A stretch of 57,920 bases of DNA from CANKHJ01 sp035556495 (GCA_035556495.1 DATMEW010000053.1:1-57920); one strand, 5' to 3'. Positions 41,739-50,240 are shown, counted from the stretch's first letter. Numbers and translations: made by a program. Notes: generated by a model not told the origin, from the sequence alone.

Positions 41739-43250
41739 CTATGCATTCCGCCGCTGCGCATCCAGCGCCCGCAGCTCGGTCTTGAGAATCTTGCCGTAAT
41801 TGTTTTTCGGCAGCGCCGCGACGAACACATAATCCTTCGGCCGTTTGAAGCGCGCGATGCTGGCAAGACACAGCGCGTCGAGTTCGGCGCGGTCCGCCTC
41901 GCCGACGACATAGGCGATCACGGCCTCGCCCCATTCCGGATCGGCACGACCGATCACCGACACTTCGCGCACGCCGGAATGGCGCAACAGCACCTCTTCG
42001 ACCTCGCGCGGATAGATGTTGCTGCCGCCGGAAATGATCAGGTCCTTGGAGCGGTCCTTCAGCGCCAGATAGCCCTCCGCGTCGAAGGCGCCGACATCGC
42101 CGGTGTGCAGATAGCCGCCCCTGAGCGCCGCGGCGCTCGCTGCATCGTTGCGCCAGTAGCCGCGCATGACGACGTCGCCGCGCACCAGGATCTCTCCCGT
42201 TTCGCCGGCCGGCAGCGGCCGGTCATCCGCCCCGGCAACCTTCACCTCGACGCAGGCGAACGGCCGGCCGGCGGAGGCGAGCCGCGCCCGCCAGCGCGGA
42301 TGCGCATGGTCGGCGACCTCGGCGCGTGTCAGCACCGAGATGGTCATCGGGCTTTCGCCCTGCCCGTAGATCTGCGCCAGCCGCGGCCCGAAGCGGTCGA
42401 GCGCCTTCAGCGCGTCCTCGACATACATCGGCGCCCCACCCCAGACGAAAGTGCGGATGTGGCCGACATTGCCGTCGGCCGGCGATTCGACGAGTCGCTT
42501 GAGCATCGTCGGCGCGGCGAACATCGAAGAACGCGGCCAGCGGTCGAGCAGGCGATAAATCTCCTCCGCATCGAAACCGCCGGATTCCGGCACGACGTTG
42601 ACGCCGAGGCCGGCGACATGCGCCATGATGTAGAGCCCGGAACCGTGGCTCATCGGCGCGGCGTGCAGGATCGGGTCGCCCGGCGCCACCGGATCGACCT
42701 CCTGCGCATAGGCCCGGCTCATCACCGCAAGATTGCGATGCGTCAGCATCGCGCCTTTCGGGCGGCCGGTTGTGCCGGAGGTGTAGAACAGCCAGGCGAG
42801 ATCGTCGGCGGCGCGCGCCGCCATCGCCAGCGGTTCAGCCGTGAGCAGCGCGCGATAATCGGCGCCGCCGAGCACGATCATCCGCTCCAGCGTCGCCGGC
42901 GCATGCGCAGCGAGTTCGCCGCCGATATCGGCAGAGACGAAACAGACGCGCGCGCCGGAATGATCGAGAATATAGCCGAGCTCCGCGGCATGCAGCTTGG
43001 CATTGGCCGGCACGGCCGCGAGACCGGCATGCCAGATCGCATACAGCGCTTCGATATAGTCCGGCGTATTCTTCGCGATCACCGCGACGCGGTCGCCGGG
43101 CATCAGCCCCATCGCCCGCAAGGCGCCGGCAAGCCGCGCGACACGCGCGCCCAGTTCCGCGTAAGTGAGCACGACGCGCGTGCCATTGCCGACCGCGGGG
43201 CGATCACCGTGGTCGCGGGCGGCACGATCAAGATCGAGCGCGATGTTCAA
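41739..43250 (-). CDS. Acyl-CoA synthetase (AMP-dependent ligase)
   Basis: 503 residues of the ANL superfamily. Visible are the P-loop YTSGTTGRPKGAMLTHRNL, the adenylate-binding YGQGESPM, GYLHTGDVG with its Asp, and the C-terminal PKNNYGKILK catalytic Lys motif. It forms acyl-AMP then acyl-CoA from a carboxylate. Its length and motifs resemble medium/long-chain or malonyl-CoA-synthetase-like enzymes, but the substrate is not determinable. The start is TTG at 43250. It interrupts the maf-yacG pair usually adjacent in this order, so it is a lineage-specific insertion. It has no signal peptide. Confidence 0.9.
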   Translation of the reverse strand: MNIALDLDRAARDHGDRPAVGNGTRVVLTYAELGARVARLAGALRAMGLMPGDRVAVIAKNTPDYIEALYAIWHAGLAAVPANAKLHAAELGYILDHSGARVCFVSADIGGELAAHAPATLERMIVLGGADYRALLTAEPLAMAARAADDLAWLFYTSGTTGRPKGAMLTHRNLAVMSRAYAQEVDPVAPGDPILHAAPMSHGSGLYIMAHVAGLGVNVVPESGGFDAEEIYRLLDRWPRSSMFAAPTMLKRLVESPADGNVGHIRTFVWGGAPMYVEDALKALDRFGPRLAQIYGQGESPMTISVLTRAEVADHAHPRWRARLASAGRPFACVEVKVAGADDRPLPAGETGEILVRGDVVMRGYWRNDAASAAALRGGYLHTGDVGAFDAEGYLALKDRSKDLIISGGSNIYPREVEEVLLRHSGVREVSVIGRADPEWGEAVIAYVVGEADRAELDALCLASIARFKRPKDYVFVAALPKNNYGKILKTELRALDAQRRNA

Positions 43251-43260
43251 AGGCGAAACC

Positions 43261-43362
43261 TCATCGACAAGCCCTCATCGACAGAAGCTTATCGATATGG
43301 TCCCGTCGACAAAAGCGCATCGACAAGACTTTACCTGATCGACAAAACCTTATCGCAACGCC
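43261..43362. repeat. Degenerate short tandem repeat (TCGACA-type) between maf and the ligase gene
   Basis: Six or seven imperfect units of 13-20 nt, each carrying ATCGACA or a near variant (CATCGACAAG, CATCGACAG, TATCGATAT, GTCGACAAAAG, GATCGACAAAAC). They lie in the leader between the maf stop and the ligase start. Too degenerate and closely packed for CRISPR. Could be a regulator-binding array or replication slippage product. Confidence 0.6.
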
Positions 43363-43378
43363 GCGACAGCCGATGCGT

Positions 43379-44002
43379 TCAGCGGCCCTCGAGCCAGCCG
43401 GCCCGGATCGGATAGCGCTCGCCGTCGAGCAGAGTCAGCGTTTCGTAGAGCGGCAGGCCGACGACATTCGTGTAAGAGCCGACGAATTTGACGGCAAAGG
43501 TTCCGGCAATGCCCTGGATCGCGTAACCACCCGCTTTGCCCTGCCATTCGCCGGACGCGAGATAGGCGTCGATGTCCTCGCGCGACAGGCGACGGAAGCG
43601 CAGCCGTGTTTCCACCAGCCGCTGACGAAACGCCTCGCGCGGCGTCACCAGGCAGAGCGCGGTATAGACGCGATGATTGCGCCCGGAGAGCAGCCGCAGG
43701 CACTGCGCCGCCTCGTCGCGCAGCTCGGCTTTCGGCAGGATGCGCCGTCCGACGGCCACCACCGTGTCGGCGGCCAGGACAAACGCCCCCTTGAGCATAT
43801 CGTCGAGCTTCACCGCTTCCAGCGCCGCATCGGCCTTGGCGCGCGCCAGCCGCGTCGCATAGGCGCGCGGCAACTCGCCCCGCCTCGGCGTCTCGTCAAT
43901 ATCGGCAGGCTTGAGCGCATCCGGCTCGATACCGGCCTGATTGAGAAGCGCGAGCCGACGCGGCGAACCGGAGGCAAGCACGATTTTAGGGCGGCCGATC
44001 AT
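43379..44002 (-). CDS. maf: Maf-family nucleoside triphosphate pyrophosphatase
   Basis: 207 residues from the ATG at 44002 (MIGRPKIVLASGSPRR). The strand-loop LASGSPRR that binds the nucleotide, the catalytic Asp in LAADTVVAVG, and the GYAIQGIAG motif are all present. Maf enzymes hydrolyse non-canonical or modified NTPs, and some dTTP/UTP. The longer frame upstream (to 44113) is not conserved-looking. It is part of the core block after the low-Mr phosphatase gene. infA, which often lies next to maf in related genomes, is not here. Confidence 0.93.
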   Translation of the reverse strand: MIGRPKIVLASGSPRRLALLNQAGIEPDALKPADIDETPRRGELPRAYATRLARAKADAALEAVKLDDMLKGAFVLAADTVVAVGRRILPKAELRDEAAQCLRLLSGRNHRVYTALCLVTPREAFRQRLVETRLRFRRLSREDIDAYLASGEWQGKAGGYAIQGIAGTFAVKFVGSYTNVVGLPLYETLTLLDGERYPIRAGWLEGR

Positions 44003-44125
44003 CGGGATTCGCGATTTGTCGTGACAGGGACGGCGCGGCAAGCTGAGTAGCGGAAGGCGGCGGTTTTCACAACCACGGCCGCGCACGAGAAGAAGGCGGA
44101 AACCGGATTGCACCGCATCCTTTTA

Positions 44126-44175
44126 TCCGGGCATGATCTTGCATGAAAGCCGGCTCCCGCTGTCCGGGATCATGT
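44126..44175. repeat. Palindromic rhizobial intergenic element between maf and the phosphatase gene
   Basis: Arms GCATGATC and GATCATG separated by about 29 nt, with CCGGG at both outer ends, a pattern common in Hyphomicrobiales intergenic repeats. It begins within the spacer and reaches the phosphatase stop; it may serve as a transcript 3' structure. Confidence 0.5.
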
Positions 44176-44176
44176 C

Positions 44177-44644
44177 CTAGCCATTGCCGCCCCCCGGCCC
44201 GCCGAAACGCTGCTTGATCCGCTCCATCAGGCTGTCGCGGACGGCACGATAGGCGTCGAGCTGGTGCTCGCGGCTGCCGCGGGCCCCGGTCGGATCGACG
44301 GTCGGCCAGTATTCGACCTCGACCGGCAGGGTTCGCGTCAGTTCGAGGGCGCGGTGGTGCGCCTGCGGCGACAACGACACGACCAGGTCGAAATTCAGCC
44401 CCTCCCAGTCCTCCAGTTCCTCGATGGTCATTGGCCGATGTTTCGCGATGTCGATGCCGGCCTCCTCCATCGCCGCGACCACGAAGGGGTCAAGCTCGCC
44501 CTTCTGCACGCCAGCGGAGGCCGAATAGATATTGCGACCGAACATCTGCTTGAACAGCCCGGCAGCCATCGGCGAGCGCACGGCATTGAGATTGCAGACG
44601 AACAGCACCGCCTGCGGACGGATGGCGCGCTTCACGGCCGGCAT
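44177..44644 (-). CDS. Low-molecular-weight phosphotyrosine-type phosphatase family protein
   Basis: 155 residues. The phosphate loop VCNLNAVRSPMAAG (C-x5-R-S) lies near residue 17 and the acid/base Asp in a DPTGA segment near residue 117. The fold is that of LMW protein-tyrosine phosphatases and arsenate reductases; no second redox Cys pair is evident, favouring a phosphatase. It sits in the conserved hisD-UPF0262-phosphatase-maf block, eight bases after UPF0262. Physiological substrate unknown. Confidence 0.88.
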   Translation of the reverse strand: MPAVKRAIRPQAVLFVCNLNAVRSPMAAGLFKQMFGRNIYSASAGVQKGELDPFVVAAMEEAGIDIAKHRPMTIEELEDWEGLNFDLVVSLSPQAHHRALELTRTLPVEVEYWPTVDPTGARGSREHQLDAYRAVRDSLMERIKQRFGGPGGGNG

Positions 44645-44651
44645 CGGCGTG

Positions 44652-45143
44652 CTAGCCCTTCCAATGCAGCACGCAGACCAGCGTGAACAGCCGGCGCGCC
44701 GTGTCGAAATCGACCGCGATCTTGCCTTTCAGCCGCTGCTGCAGCAGCGTCGAGCCGTCATTGTGCAGGCCGCGCCGCCCCATATCGATGGCCTCGATCT
44801 TGTCCGGGGTCGCGGTGCGGATCGCCGCGTAATAACTGTCGCAGATCAGGAAATAGTCTTTGACGACACTGCGCAGCGGCGCCAGCGACAGCAGATGCGC
44901 GACGACCGGCGTGCCGTCCTCCAACCGGATGTCGAAGGCGAGCCGGCTGCCGGTCACGCTCAGATGCAGCACATAGGGACCGCCATCGTGGCCGACCGGC
45001 GCGAAGGAGTTCTTTTCCAGCAGATCGTAGATGGCGATGGCGCGCTCGTGCTCGACGTCGGGATTGGATCGGCCGATCGACGCTTCGTCGAGCGTCACCG
45101 CGACGAGACGCTGTCTGGCGTCCGCTGCGGTGCTGTCGCTCAT
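44652..45143 (-). CDS. UPF0262 family protein
   Basis: 163 residues. The alphaproteobacterial UPF0262 signature is seen: RLVAVTLDEASIGRSNPDVE, then HERAIAIYDLLE, later FDIRLEDG and VKDYFLICDSYY, ending with LFTLVCVLHWKG-like. The ATG at 45143 overlaps the hisD stop by ATGA. Function is unknown, but the gene is almost always downstream of hisD in this order. A far longer frame on this strand overlaps hisD out of phase and is ignored. Confidence 0.92.
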   Translation of the reverse strand: MSDSTAADARQRLVAVTLDEASIGRSNPDVEHERAIAIYDLLEKNSFAPVGHDGGPYVLHLSVTGSRLAFDIRLEDGTPVVAHLLSLAPLRSVVKDYFLICDSYYAAIRTATPDKIEAIDMGRRGLHNDGSTLLQQRLKGKIAVDFDTARRLFTLVCVLHWKG

Positions 45144-46435
45144 GGCAGATTGAGCCTGATGGCAACGGACCGCGCATGCGCATCGAGCCCCTCGGCCTTG
45201 CCGAGGGTGATTGCCGCGGGGCCCAGCGCGCGCAACTGTTCCGCGCCGCATTTGAGGATCGAGGTCCGCTTCATGAAGTCGAGCACACCCAGCCCCGACG
45301 AGAAGCGCGCCGAACGCGCCGTCGGCAGCACATGGTTGGAGCCGCCGACATAATCGCCGATTGCTTCCGGCGTATGCGCGCCGATGAAGATCGCACCGGC
45401 ATTGCGGATCGCAGCCGCCAGCGGCTCGGCGTCCTGCGCAACGATCTCCAGATGTTCGGGCGCCAGCGCATCGACCAGCGGCACCGCATCCGCAAGCCGC
45501 GGCACGGTGATGATCGCGCCGAACGTCTCCCACGAGGCCGATGCGATGGCGGCGCGCGGCAAGCTCCGCAACTGGCTCGCCACCGCGTTTTCGACCTGCC
45601 CGGCCAGTGCGACATCGTCGGTGATGAGGATCGACTGCGCGCTCGCATCGTGCTCGGCCTGCGCCAGCAGGTCGGCGGCGATCCAGTCCGGATTGCCGGT
45701 GCCGTCCGCAAGCACCAGCACTTCCGACGGGCCGGCGATCATGTCGATGCCGACCCGGCCGAAGACCAGCCGCTTCGCCGCCGCGACATAGGCATTGCCC
45801 GGACCGACGATCTTCGCCACCGGCGCGATGGTCTGCGTGCCATAGGCGAGCGCCGCCACCGCCTGCGCGCCGCCGATGCAATAGATCTCGTCGACGCCGG
45901 CGAGCTTCGCCGCCGCCAGCACCAGCGGATTGAGCGCTCCGTCCGGCGACGGCACCACCATGACGAGACGCGGCACGCCGGCGACCTTTGCCGGAACGGC
46001 GTTCATCAGCACCGAGGACGGATAGGCGGCGGTGCCGCCGGGCACATAGAGGCCGACGGCCTCGATCGCCGTCCAGCGCGAGCCAAGCTCGACGCCGAGC
46101 GCATCGGTGAAGCGGTCGTCCTTCGGCAGTTGCCGTTCGTGATAGGCTCGAATGCGGTCGCGGGCGAGCGCCAGCGCCGCGATGGCCTGCGGATCGCACC
46201 GGCCTGCGGCCGCATCGATCTCGGCGGCGGCAACCCGCAGCGTCGACGGCGTCAGCGACAGCCGGTCGAAGCGCGCGGTGAATTCGATGACAGCTTCGTC
46301 GCCGCGCTGCTCGACCTCCGCCAGGATGGCGCGCACCGCCTGCTCGACGTCGGCCGACGCCTCGCGCTTGGTCGCCAGAAACGCGCGAAACTGCGCGGCA
46401 AAGGTCGCGGATTGACTGTCGAAACGAAACGGCAT
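45140..46435 (-). CDS. hisD: Histidinol dehydrogenase
   Basis: 431 residues. It catalyses the last two steps of histidine biosynthesis (L-histidinol to L-histidine, NAD+-dependent, zinc enzyme). Conserved pieces are GLYVPGGTAAYPSSVLMN, KIVGPGNAYVAAAKR, DMIAGPSEVLVLAD, the zinc/catalytic region LAQAEHDASAQ, APEHLEIVA with its Glu-His pair, and SNHVLPT. The start at 46435 gives the family N-terminus; a longer frame to 46498 adds unrelated residues. It is followed by UPF0262 with overlapping codons. Confidence 0.96.
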   Translation of the reverse strand: MPFRFDSQSATFAAQFRAFLATKREASADVEQAVRAILAEVEQRGDEAVIEFTARFDRLSLTPSTLRVAAAEIDAAAGRCDPQAIAALALARDRIRAYHERQLPKDDRFTDALGVELGSRWTAIEAVGLYVPGGTAAYPSSVLMNAVPAKVAGVPRLVMVVPSPDGALNPLVLAAAKLAGVDEIYCIGGAQAVAALAYGTQTIAPVAKIVGPGNAYVAAAKRLVFGRVGIDMIAGPSEVLVLADGTGNPDWIAADLLAQAEHDASAQSILITDDVALAGQVENAVASQLRSLPRAAIASASWETFGAIITVPRLADAVPLVDALAPEHLEIVAQDAEPLAAAIRNAGAIFIGAHTPEAIGDYVGGSNHVLPTARSARFSSGLGVLDFMKRTSILKCGAEQLRALGPAAITLGKAEGLDAHARSVAIRLNLP

Positions 46436-46557
46436 GGCAATACGTCCGCAAAAGGTCCGGCGATGCGGCCCGCTGCAACGCAGCGGACATCCATGCACGT
46501 CATTGGCGCGGCGATACCGGCCCCGTCAACCCCGCGATGACTGTGGCTTTCGGCGGG

Positions 46558-47034
46558 TCAGGCGTGATCCGCAAGGGGTGCCGCCGGGGCAGCGCCGTTG
46601 AGCTCATGTTCGGGGCATTTGGCGCAGATCCAGGCTGGACCAAGATCGGCCAGTTCCACTTCAAGGCATTCGACATCGAGCCGCAGCGCGGCACCGCCGG
46701 AGAAGGTCAGCGTCACCACGCCCGAGGGCGCATCGCGCTTGACGAATTCGACCGCCAGCAGGTTGAGCACCTGCACCTCGCTGCCGATATCGATTGCCCT
46801 GCTTTTGCAGGCCATCACCCGCTCGAAACGCAACGCAGCCCGCCGGCGGCGATATTGCGGCGGCTCGGCCACCGCCGATTCCCAGTCGAAACGGTTGAGG
46901 CCGACGACGAGGCGCTTTTCCTGCGGCAGCCAGATCAAATCGGAGACCTTGACCACGGCGTCCTGCAGATGCGCCGAGGCAATCTCCAGATCTTCCTCGT
47001 CGAGGACGATGAATTTGATGAGATCGGAAGTCAT
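46558..47034 (-). CDS. DUF2948 family protein
   Basis: 158 residues, cytosolic. Recognised as DUF2948 from LIKFIVLDEEDLEIASAHLQ, VKVSDLIWLPQEKRL and RFERVMACKSRAID, and by its fixed place between murA and hisD in alphaproteobacteria. No catalytic motif is visible. The C-terminal tail after AWICAKCPEH (Cys-x2-Cys-x-x-His) is variable. Function unknown. Confidence 0.88.
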   Translation of the reverse strand: MTSDLIKFIVLDEEDLEIASAHLQDAVVKVSDLIWLPQEKRLVVGLNRFDWESAVAEPPQYRRRRAALRFERVMACKSRAIDIGSEVQVLNLLAVEFVKRDAPSGVVTLTFSGGAALRLDVECLEVELADLGPAWICAKCPEHELNGAAPAAPLADHA

Positions 47035-47193
47035 CGGGTCCGTCGCCTGCTGCAGTACATCCGCTTGTCCGCACCCAAGCTAGGGTCAAATCGCAGCTTC
47101 GCAAGCCCTGTTGGAAAGGAAGTCCTGCTGGAAGGAAGCCCTGCCCGGCGGATCGGCAGCGGCGACGCCGCGCCGACTCACGCGGGCGGCGCG

Positions 47194-48480
47194 CTAGCCG
47201 CCCAGCCGCTCGATCAAGGCACCGCACGCCGACAGCTTCGCCTCCAGCCGCTCGAAGCCGCGGTCGAGGTGATAGACCCGGTTGACGGTCGTGTCGCCTT
47301 CCGCTGCCAGCCCGGCGATGACCAGCGACACCGAGGCCCGCAGATCGGTGGCCATCACCGGCGCGCCCTTGAGACGGTCGACCCCCTCGATGGTCGCTTT
47401 CTGGCCGTCAAGATGGATGCGCGCCCCGAGCCGCGCCAGTTCCTGCACATGCATGAAACGGTTCTCGAAGATCGTCTCGGTGATGCGCGAGGTGCCGCTG
47501 GCGCGCGTCATCAGCGCCATCAGTTGCGCCTGCAGGTCTGTGGGGAAGCCGGGAAACGGCTCGGTCGTCACCTCGACCGGAGCGATGCCGCCGCCGTTGC
47601 GGGCGACGCGGATGCCTTCGTTGGTGGCGGTGATCGTCGCGCCGGCCGCGGCGATGACATCGAGCCCCGCCTGCAGCAGTTCCGGCCGGGCATTGCCGAG
47701 CAGCACGTCGCCGCCGGTCATCGCCACCGCCATCGCATAGGTGCCGGCCTCGATGCGGTCCGGCAGCACGCTGTGACGGGCGCCGCCGAGCCGCGACACG
47801 CCCTCGACGACGATGCGCGGCGTGCCCGCACCGGCGATTTTCGCGCCCATCTTGTTGAGACAGTCGGCAAGATCGCCGACCTCCGGCTCCTGCGCGGCGT
47901 TATCGATGACTGTGGTGCCGTTGGCCAGCGCCGCGGCCATCAGCGCCGTATGCGTGCCGCCGACGGTGACCTTGGGAAAGACGATCTCGCCGCCGCGCAG
48001 GCCGCGCGGCGCGCGGGCGACGACATAGCCGCCGTCGATGTCGATCGAGGCGCCGAGCGCCTCCAGCGCCATGATCAGCAGATCCACCGGGCGCGTGCCG
48101 ATGGCGCAACCGCCGGGCAGGGACACCTTCGCCTCGCCCATACGCGCCAGCAGCGGCGCGATCACCCAGAAACTCGCCCGCATTCTGGAGACGAGGTCGT
48201 AGGGCGCGGTGGTATCGACGATGCGGGCGGCGGAAATGTGCAGGGTCTGGTTGTCGGCGCTGTCACCCGGCCGCTTGCCGGCGATCATCACGTCGACGCC
48301 GTGATTGCCGAGGATGCGCTGCAAGAGCCGCACATCGGCAAGCCGCGGCACATTGTCGAGGACCAGCGTCTCCTCGGTCAGCAGGCTCGCGATCATCAAC
48401 GGCAGGGTGGCGTTCTTGGCGCCGGAAATCGGGATCACGCCGTTGAGCGGCCGGCCGCCGGTGATGCGTATGCGCTCCAT
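47194..48480 (-). CDS. murA: UDP-N-acetylglucosamine 1-carboxyvinyltransferase
   Basis: 428 residues. It makes the first committed peptidoglycan precursor by transferring enolpyruvate from PEP to UDP-GlcNAc. Motifs: MERIRITGGRPLNG at the start, the KNA active-site Lys in SGAKNATLPLM, RMRASFWVIAPLL, the loop GGCAIGTRPVD carrying the PEP-attacking Cys (Cys in GGCAIG), and the C-terminal VYHLDRGFERLEAKL. Length and all motifs agree with a functional enzyme. It heads the block murA-DUF2948-hisD. Confidence 0.97.
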   Translation of the reverse strand: MERIRITGGRPLNGVIPISGAKNATLPLMIASLLTEETLVLDNVPRLADVRLLQRILGNHGVDVMIAGKRPGDSADNQTLHISAARIVDTTAPYDLVSRMRASFWVIAPLLARMGEAKVSLPGGCAIGTRPVDLLIMALEALGASIDIDGGYVVARAPRGLRGGEIVFPKVTVGGTHTALMAAALANGTTVIDNAAQEPEVGDLADCLNKMGAKIAGAGTPRIVVEGVSRLGGARHSVLPDRIEAGTYAMAVAMTGGDVLLGNARPELLQAGLDVIAAAGATITATNEGIRVARNGGGIAPVEVTTEPFPGFPTDLQAQLMALMTRASGTSRITETIFENRFMHVQELARLGARIHLDGQKATIEGVDRLKGAPVMATDLRASVSLVIAGLAAEGDTTVNRVYHLDRGFERLEAKLSACGALIERLGG

Positions 48481-48584
48481 CTGCCCCCCAATGCAGCGGC
48501 CGGACCAGCCACCGAAACGTAGATCAACGCCCGCTCTAGCCGGTCGCGCCGGCGGGGCAAAGCCCGCGAGTATACGGAATGCAC

Positions 48585-48791
48585 CTATTCGCCGTCCGAT
48601 TGCGGCGAAACTCCGGTTCCTGCACCATTTTCTTCGGGCTTTGCGGCCGCGGAAGACACCGGATCGGTCGCCGGCTGGCTGCGGGCGCGCGCCTGCGCCT
48701 TGCGGCGCTTGAGGTTTTCCCGCAGCGCCGCCGCGAGCCGCGCCTCCCGACGCAGCGCCTCTGCCGACCGGGATCCGGAATGCTCAGTCAT
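48585..48791 (-). CDS. Small conserved hypothetical protein (basic, rhizobial)
   Basis: 68 residues, highly charged: SAEALRREARLAAALRENL, then KRRKAQARARSQ. Similar short Arg/Ala/Lys-rich proteins near murA or this tRNA are familiar in Hyphomicrobiales genomes. No fold motif beyond one amphipathic helix; the C-terminal third is low complexity. May bind nucleic acid. Confidence 0.65.
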   Translation of the reverse strand: MTEHSGSRSAEALRREARLAAALRENLKRRKAQARARSQPATDPVSSAAAKPEENGAGTGVSPQSDGE

Positions 48792-48906
48792 TTCCCGACC
48801 CTACCTTCCACGCGGAACAACGTGCAAAGACCCGCGGATACGGCTCGACATACCGGCATTGATCGGATATTCGCAAGCCCGCGCATCGGCCTCAGCGCCG
48901 CCGCCG

Positions 48907-48981
48907 GCTGCCGTAGCTCAGTGGTAGAGCACTTCATTGGTAATGAAGAGGTCGACAGTTCAATCCTGTCCGGCAGCACCA
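48907..48981 (+). tRNA. tRNA-Thr (anticodon GGT), with encoded CCA
   Basis: Acceptor arms GCTGCCG / CGGCAGC, D-arm GCTCAGTGGTAGAGC, anticodon arm CTTCA-TTGGTAA-TGAAG (GGT, Thr) and T-arm ACAGTTCAATCCTGT fold into a complete cloverleaf of 75 nt with CCA. Foreign-looking DNA follows it on the right, so it may be the integration target of the prophage-like segment. Confidence 0.97.
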
Positions 48982-49305
48982 TAAAACAAGGGTTTTTGAA
49001 CACCCCCTCCACTTGTCATTTCGATACTCACCACATACTCACTACTCACGGTGTTAGTTCCGGGTGAGTTAGCCCTTGCCCGGGTTAGCGAACTGGTAGA
49101 GCGTCGGGTCTGTGAGGGCAGCAACCATCACTCAGGAGGTCGGCCGTTTGGCCGATGGTTGCGCATGTCACGACAGAATGATCTTGGAACGGTCGGCGAC
49201 TGGCGAGCTCGCAAGATCGAATTTGCCATCGTCTATTGCGTTTCGATTCCGCCTTGCCATCACTCGGGGCGGATCAGCTTGGCGGCCTACCCCCCCGAAA
49301 CCCCG
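48982..49305. other. tRNA-Thr downstream region with decayed tRNA-like piece
   Basis: Contains TAGCGAACTGGTAGAGC and GTCGGGTCTGTGAGG (49085-49117), reminiscent of a D-arm and anticodon arm. At 49240-49253 it contains GTTTCGATTCCGCC, identical to part of the attR at 40914-40927. No complete tRNA can be folded. No gene is supported. Confidence 0.4.
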
Positions 49306-49470
49306 ATGACGTCTATTCGTGACCGTTGTCGCTGCACGAAATGCGGCCGCAAGTCGGCAGAGCTACGTGCGGTCTGGCCGCCGGCTCACGGCCAAATCAT
49401 GAAGCCGCCAGGCCTGATGCAATTCGCCGATCCGGGTGCCTTCTATTATGGGAAGCGGCGACGAGATTGA
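49306..49470 (+). CDS. Possible small zinc-ribbon-like protein (remnant?)
   Basis: 54 codons from the ATG at 49306. The N-terminal RDRCRCTKCGRKSAELRAVW has a CxCxxC arrangement like one half of small zinc-ribbon proteins common in rhizobial genomes. Only one Cys pair is present, so this may be the surviving end of a longer gene. No clear ribosome-binding site. Low confidence. Confidence 0.3.
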   Translation: MTSIRDRCRCTKCGRKSAELRAVWPPAHGQIMKPPGLMQFADPGAFYYGKRRRD

Positions 49471-49512
49471 CCGCAAGTTGCCTCGAGTCCAGCAGCGGCC
49501 GATAGTCCCCTC

Positions 49513-50238
49513 ATGTGCAATCTCTACAGCCAGACCAAGGGCCAGGCGGCGATCGTCGCCATCACCCGCGCATTGCGCGACCAGACCGGCAACCTGCCAC
49601 CCATGCCCGGCATCTTTCCAGACTACCGGGCGCCGATCGTGCGCACCGGTGCTGACGGCCAGCGCGAGCTGGTGCTGGCCCGCTGGGGTATGCCAACGTC
49701 TCAGGTTGCGCTGATGCAGGCCGCGAAGAAGCGGGCGGCCAGGCTGGAAGCCAAGGGCAAGGCGGTTGACTTCAAGGCGCTGCTGGCCAACGAGCCGGAC
49801 GGCGGCGTCACCAATATCCGCAATACAGCTTCCAAGCACTGGCAGCGCTGGCTGGGCGCCGAGCACCGCTGCGTGGTGCCCTTCACTAGCTTCAGCGAAT
49901 TCAACAAGGCCGCCGGCGGCGACGTCTGGTTTGCGCTCGATCAGACCAGACCCCTCTCCTTTTTCGCCGGAATCTGGACGAACTGGAAGTCGGTTCGGAA
50001 GGTAAAGGAAGGCGTGACGGTCAACGATCTATTCGGCTTCCTGACGACAGAGCCGAACGCGGAGGTAGCGGAGATTCACCCCAAGGCCATGCCGGTCATC
50101 CTGACCACGCCCTTCGAGGTCGACACCTGGATGGGCGCGCCGGCTGATGAAGCGCTGCACTTGCAGCGACCGTTGCCAAACGGTTCGTTGCAGATCGTCG
50201 CCAGGGGTCAGAAAACCGACGGCGACGAACCGGCATAA
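49513..50238 (+). CDS. SRAP/HMCES-family protein (YedK-like, SOS response-associated peptidase)
   Basis: 241 residues. The N-terminal Met-Cys (MCNLYS) provides Cys2, which forms a covalent cross-link with abasic sites in single-stranded DNA. Asn in TNIRNTAS, the Glu-containing FTSFSEFNK and the His in AEIHPKAMPVIL complete the active site. The domain fills the whole protein. It protects or processes AP sites and is often carried by phages and islands. It is the first solid gene right of tRNA-Thr, with a stable hairpin just after its stop. Confidence 0.93.
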   Translation: MCNLYSQTKGQAAIVAITRALRDQTGNLPPMPGIFPDYRAPIVRTGADGQRELVLARWGMPTSQVALMQAAKKRAARLEAKGKAVDFKALLANEPDGGVTNIRNTASKHWQRWLGAEHRCVVPFTSFSEFNKAAGGDVWFALDQTRPLSFFAGIWTNWKSVRKVKEGVTVNDLFGFLTTEPNAEVAEIHPKAMPVILTTPFEVDTWMGAPADEALHLQRPLPNGSLQIVARGQKTDGDEPA

Positions 50239-50240
50239 GT

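Noticed and set aside
43261..43362. Possible CRISPR array
   Set aside because: Units are 13-20 nt, degenerate and contiguous, without spacers or cas genes.
41979..43415. 478-codon plus-strand frame opposite the acyl-CoA synthetase
   Set aside because: Antisense shadow; all ANL motifs are on the minus strand.
44003..44176. Search for infA between maf and the phosphatase gene
   Set aside because: The gap is too short for a 72-codon gene and holds only a palindromic element; infA must lie elsewhere.
44652..46490. 612-codon minus-strand frame spanning hisD and UPF0262
   Set aside because: Only its last 163 codons (UPF0262) are real; the rest is out of phase with hisD.
46537..48522. 661-codon plus-strand frame across murA and DUF2948
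   Set aside because: Antisense shadow of GC-rich genes; composition dominated by Arg, His and Gln, and murA is unmistakable on the other strand.
48788..49012. Minus-strand frame reading MVLPDRIELSTSSLPM across tRNA-Thr
   Set aside because: This is the well-known antisense shadow of a tRNA gene, not a protein.
49051..49305. Upstream extension of the small frame ending at 49470
   Set aside because: The sequence reads through tRNA-like debris; no start signal or family resemblance.
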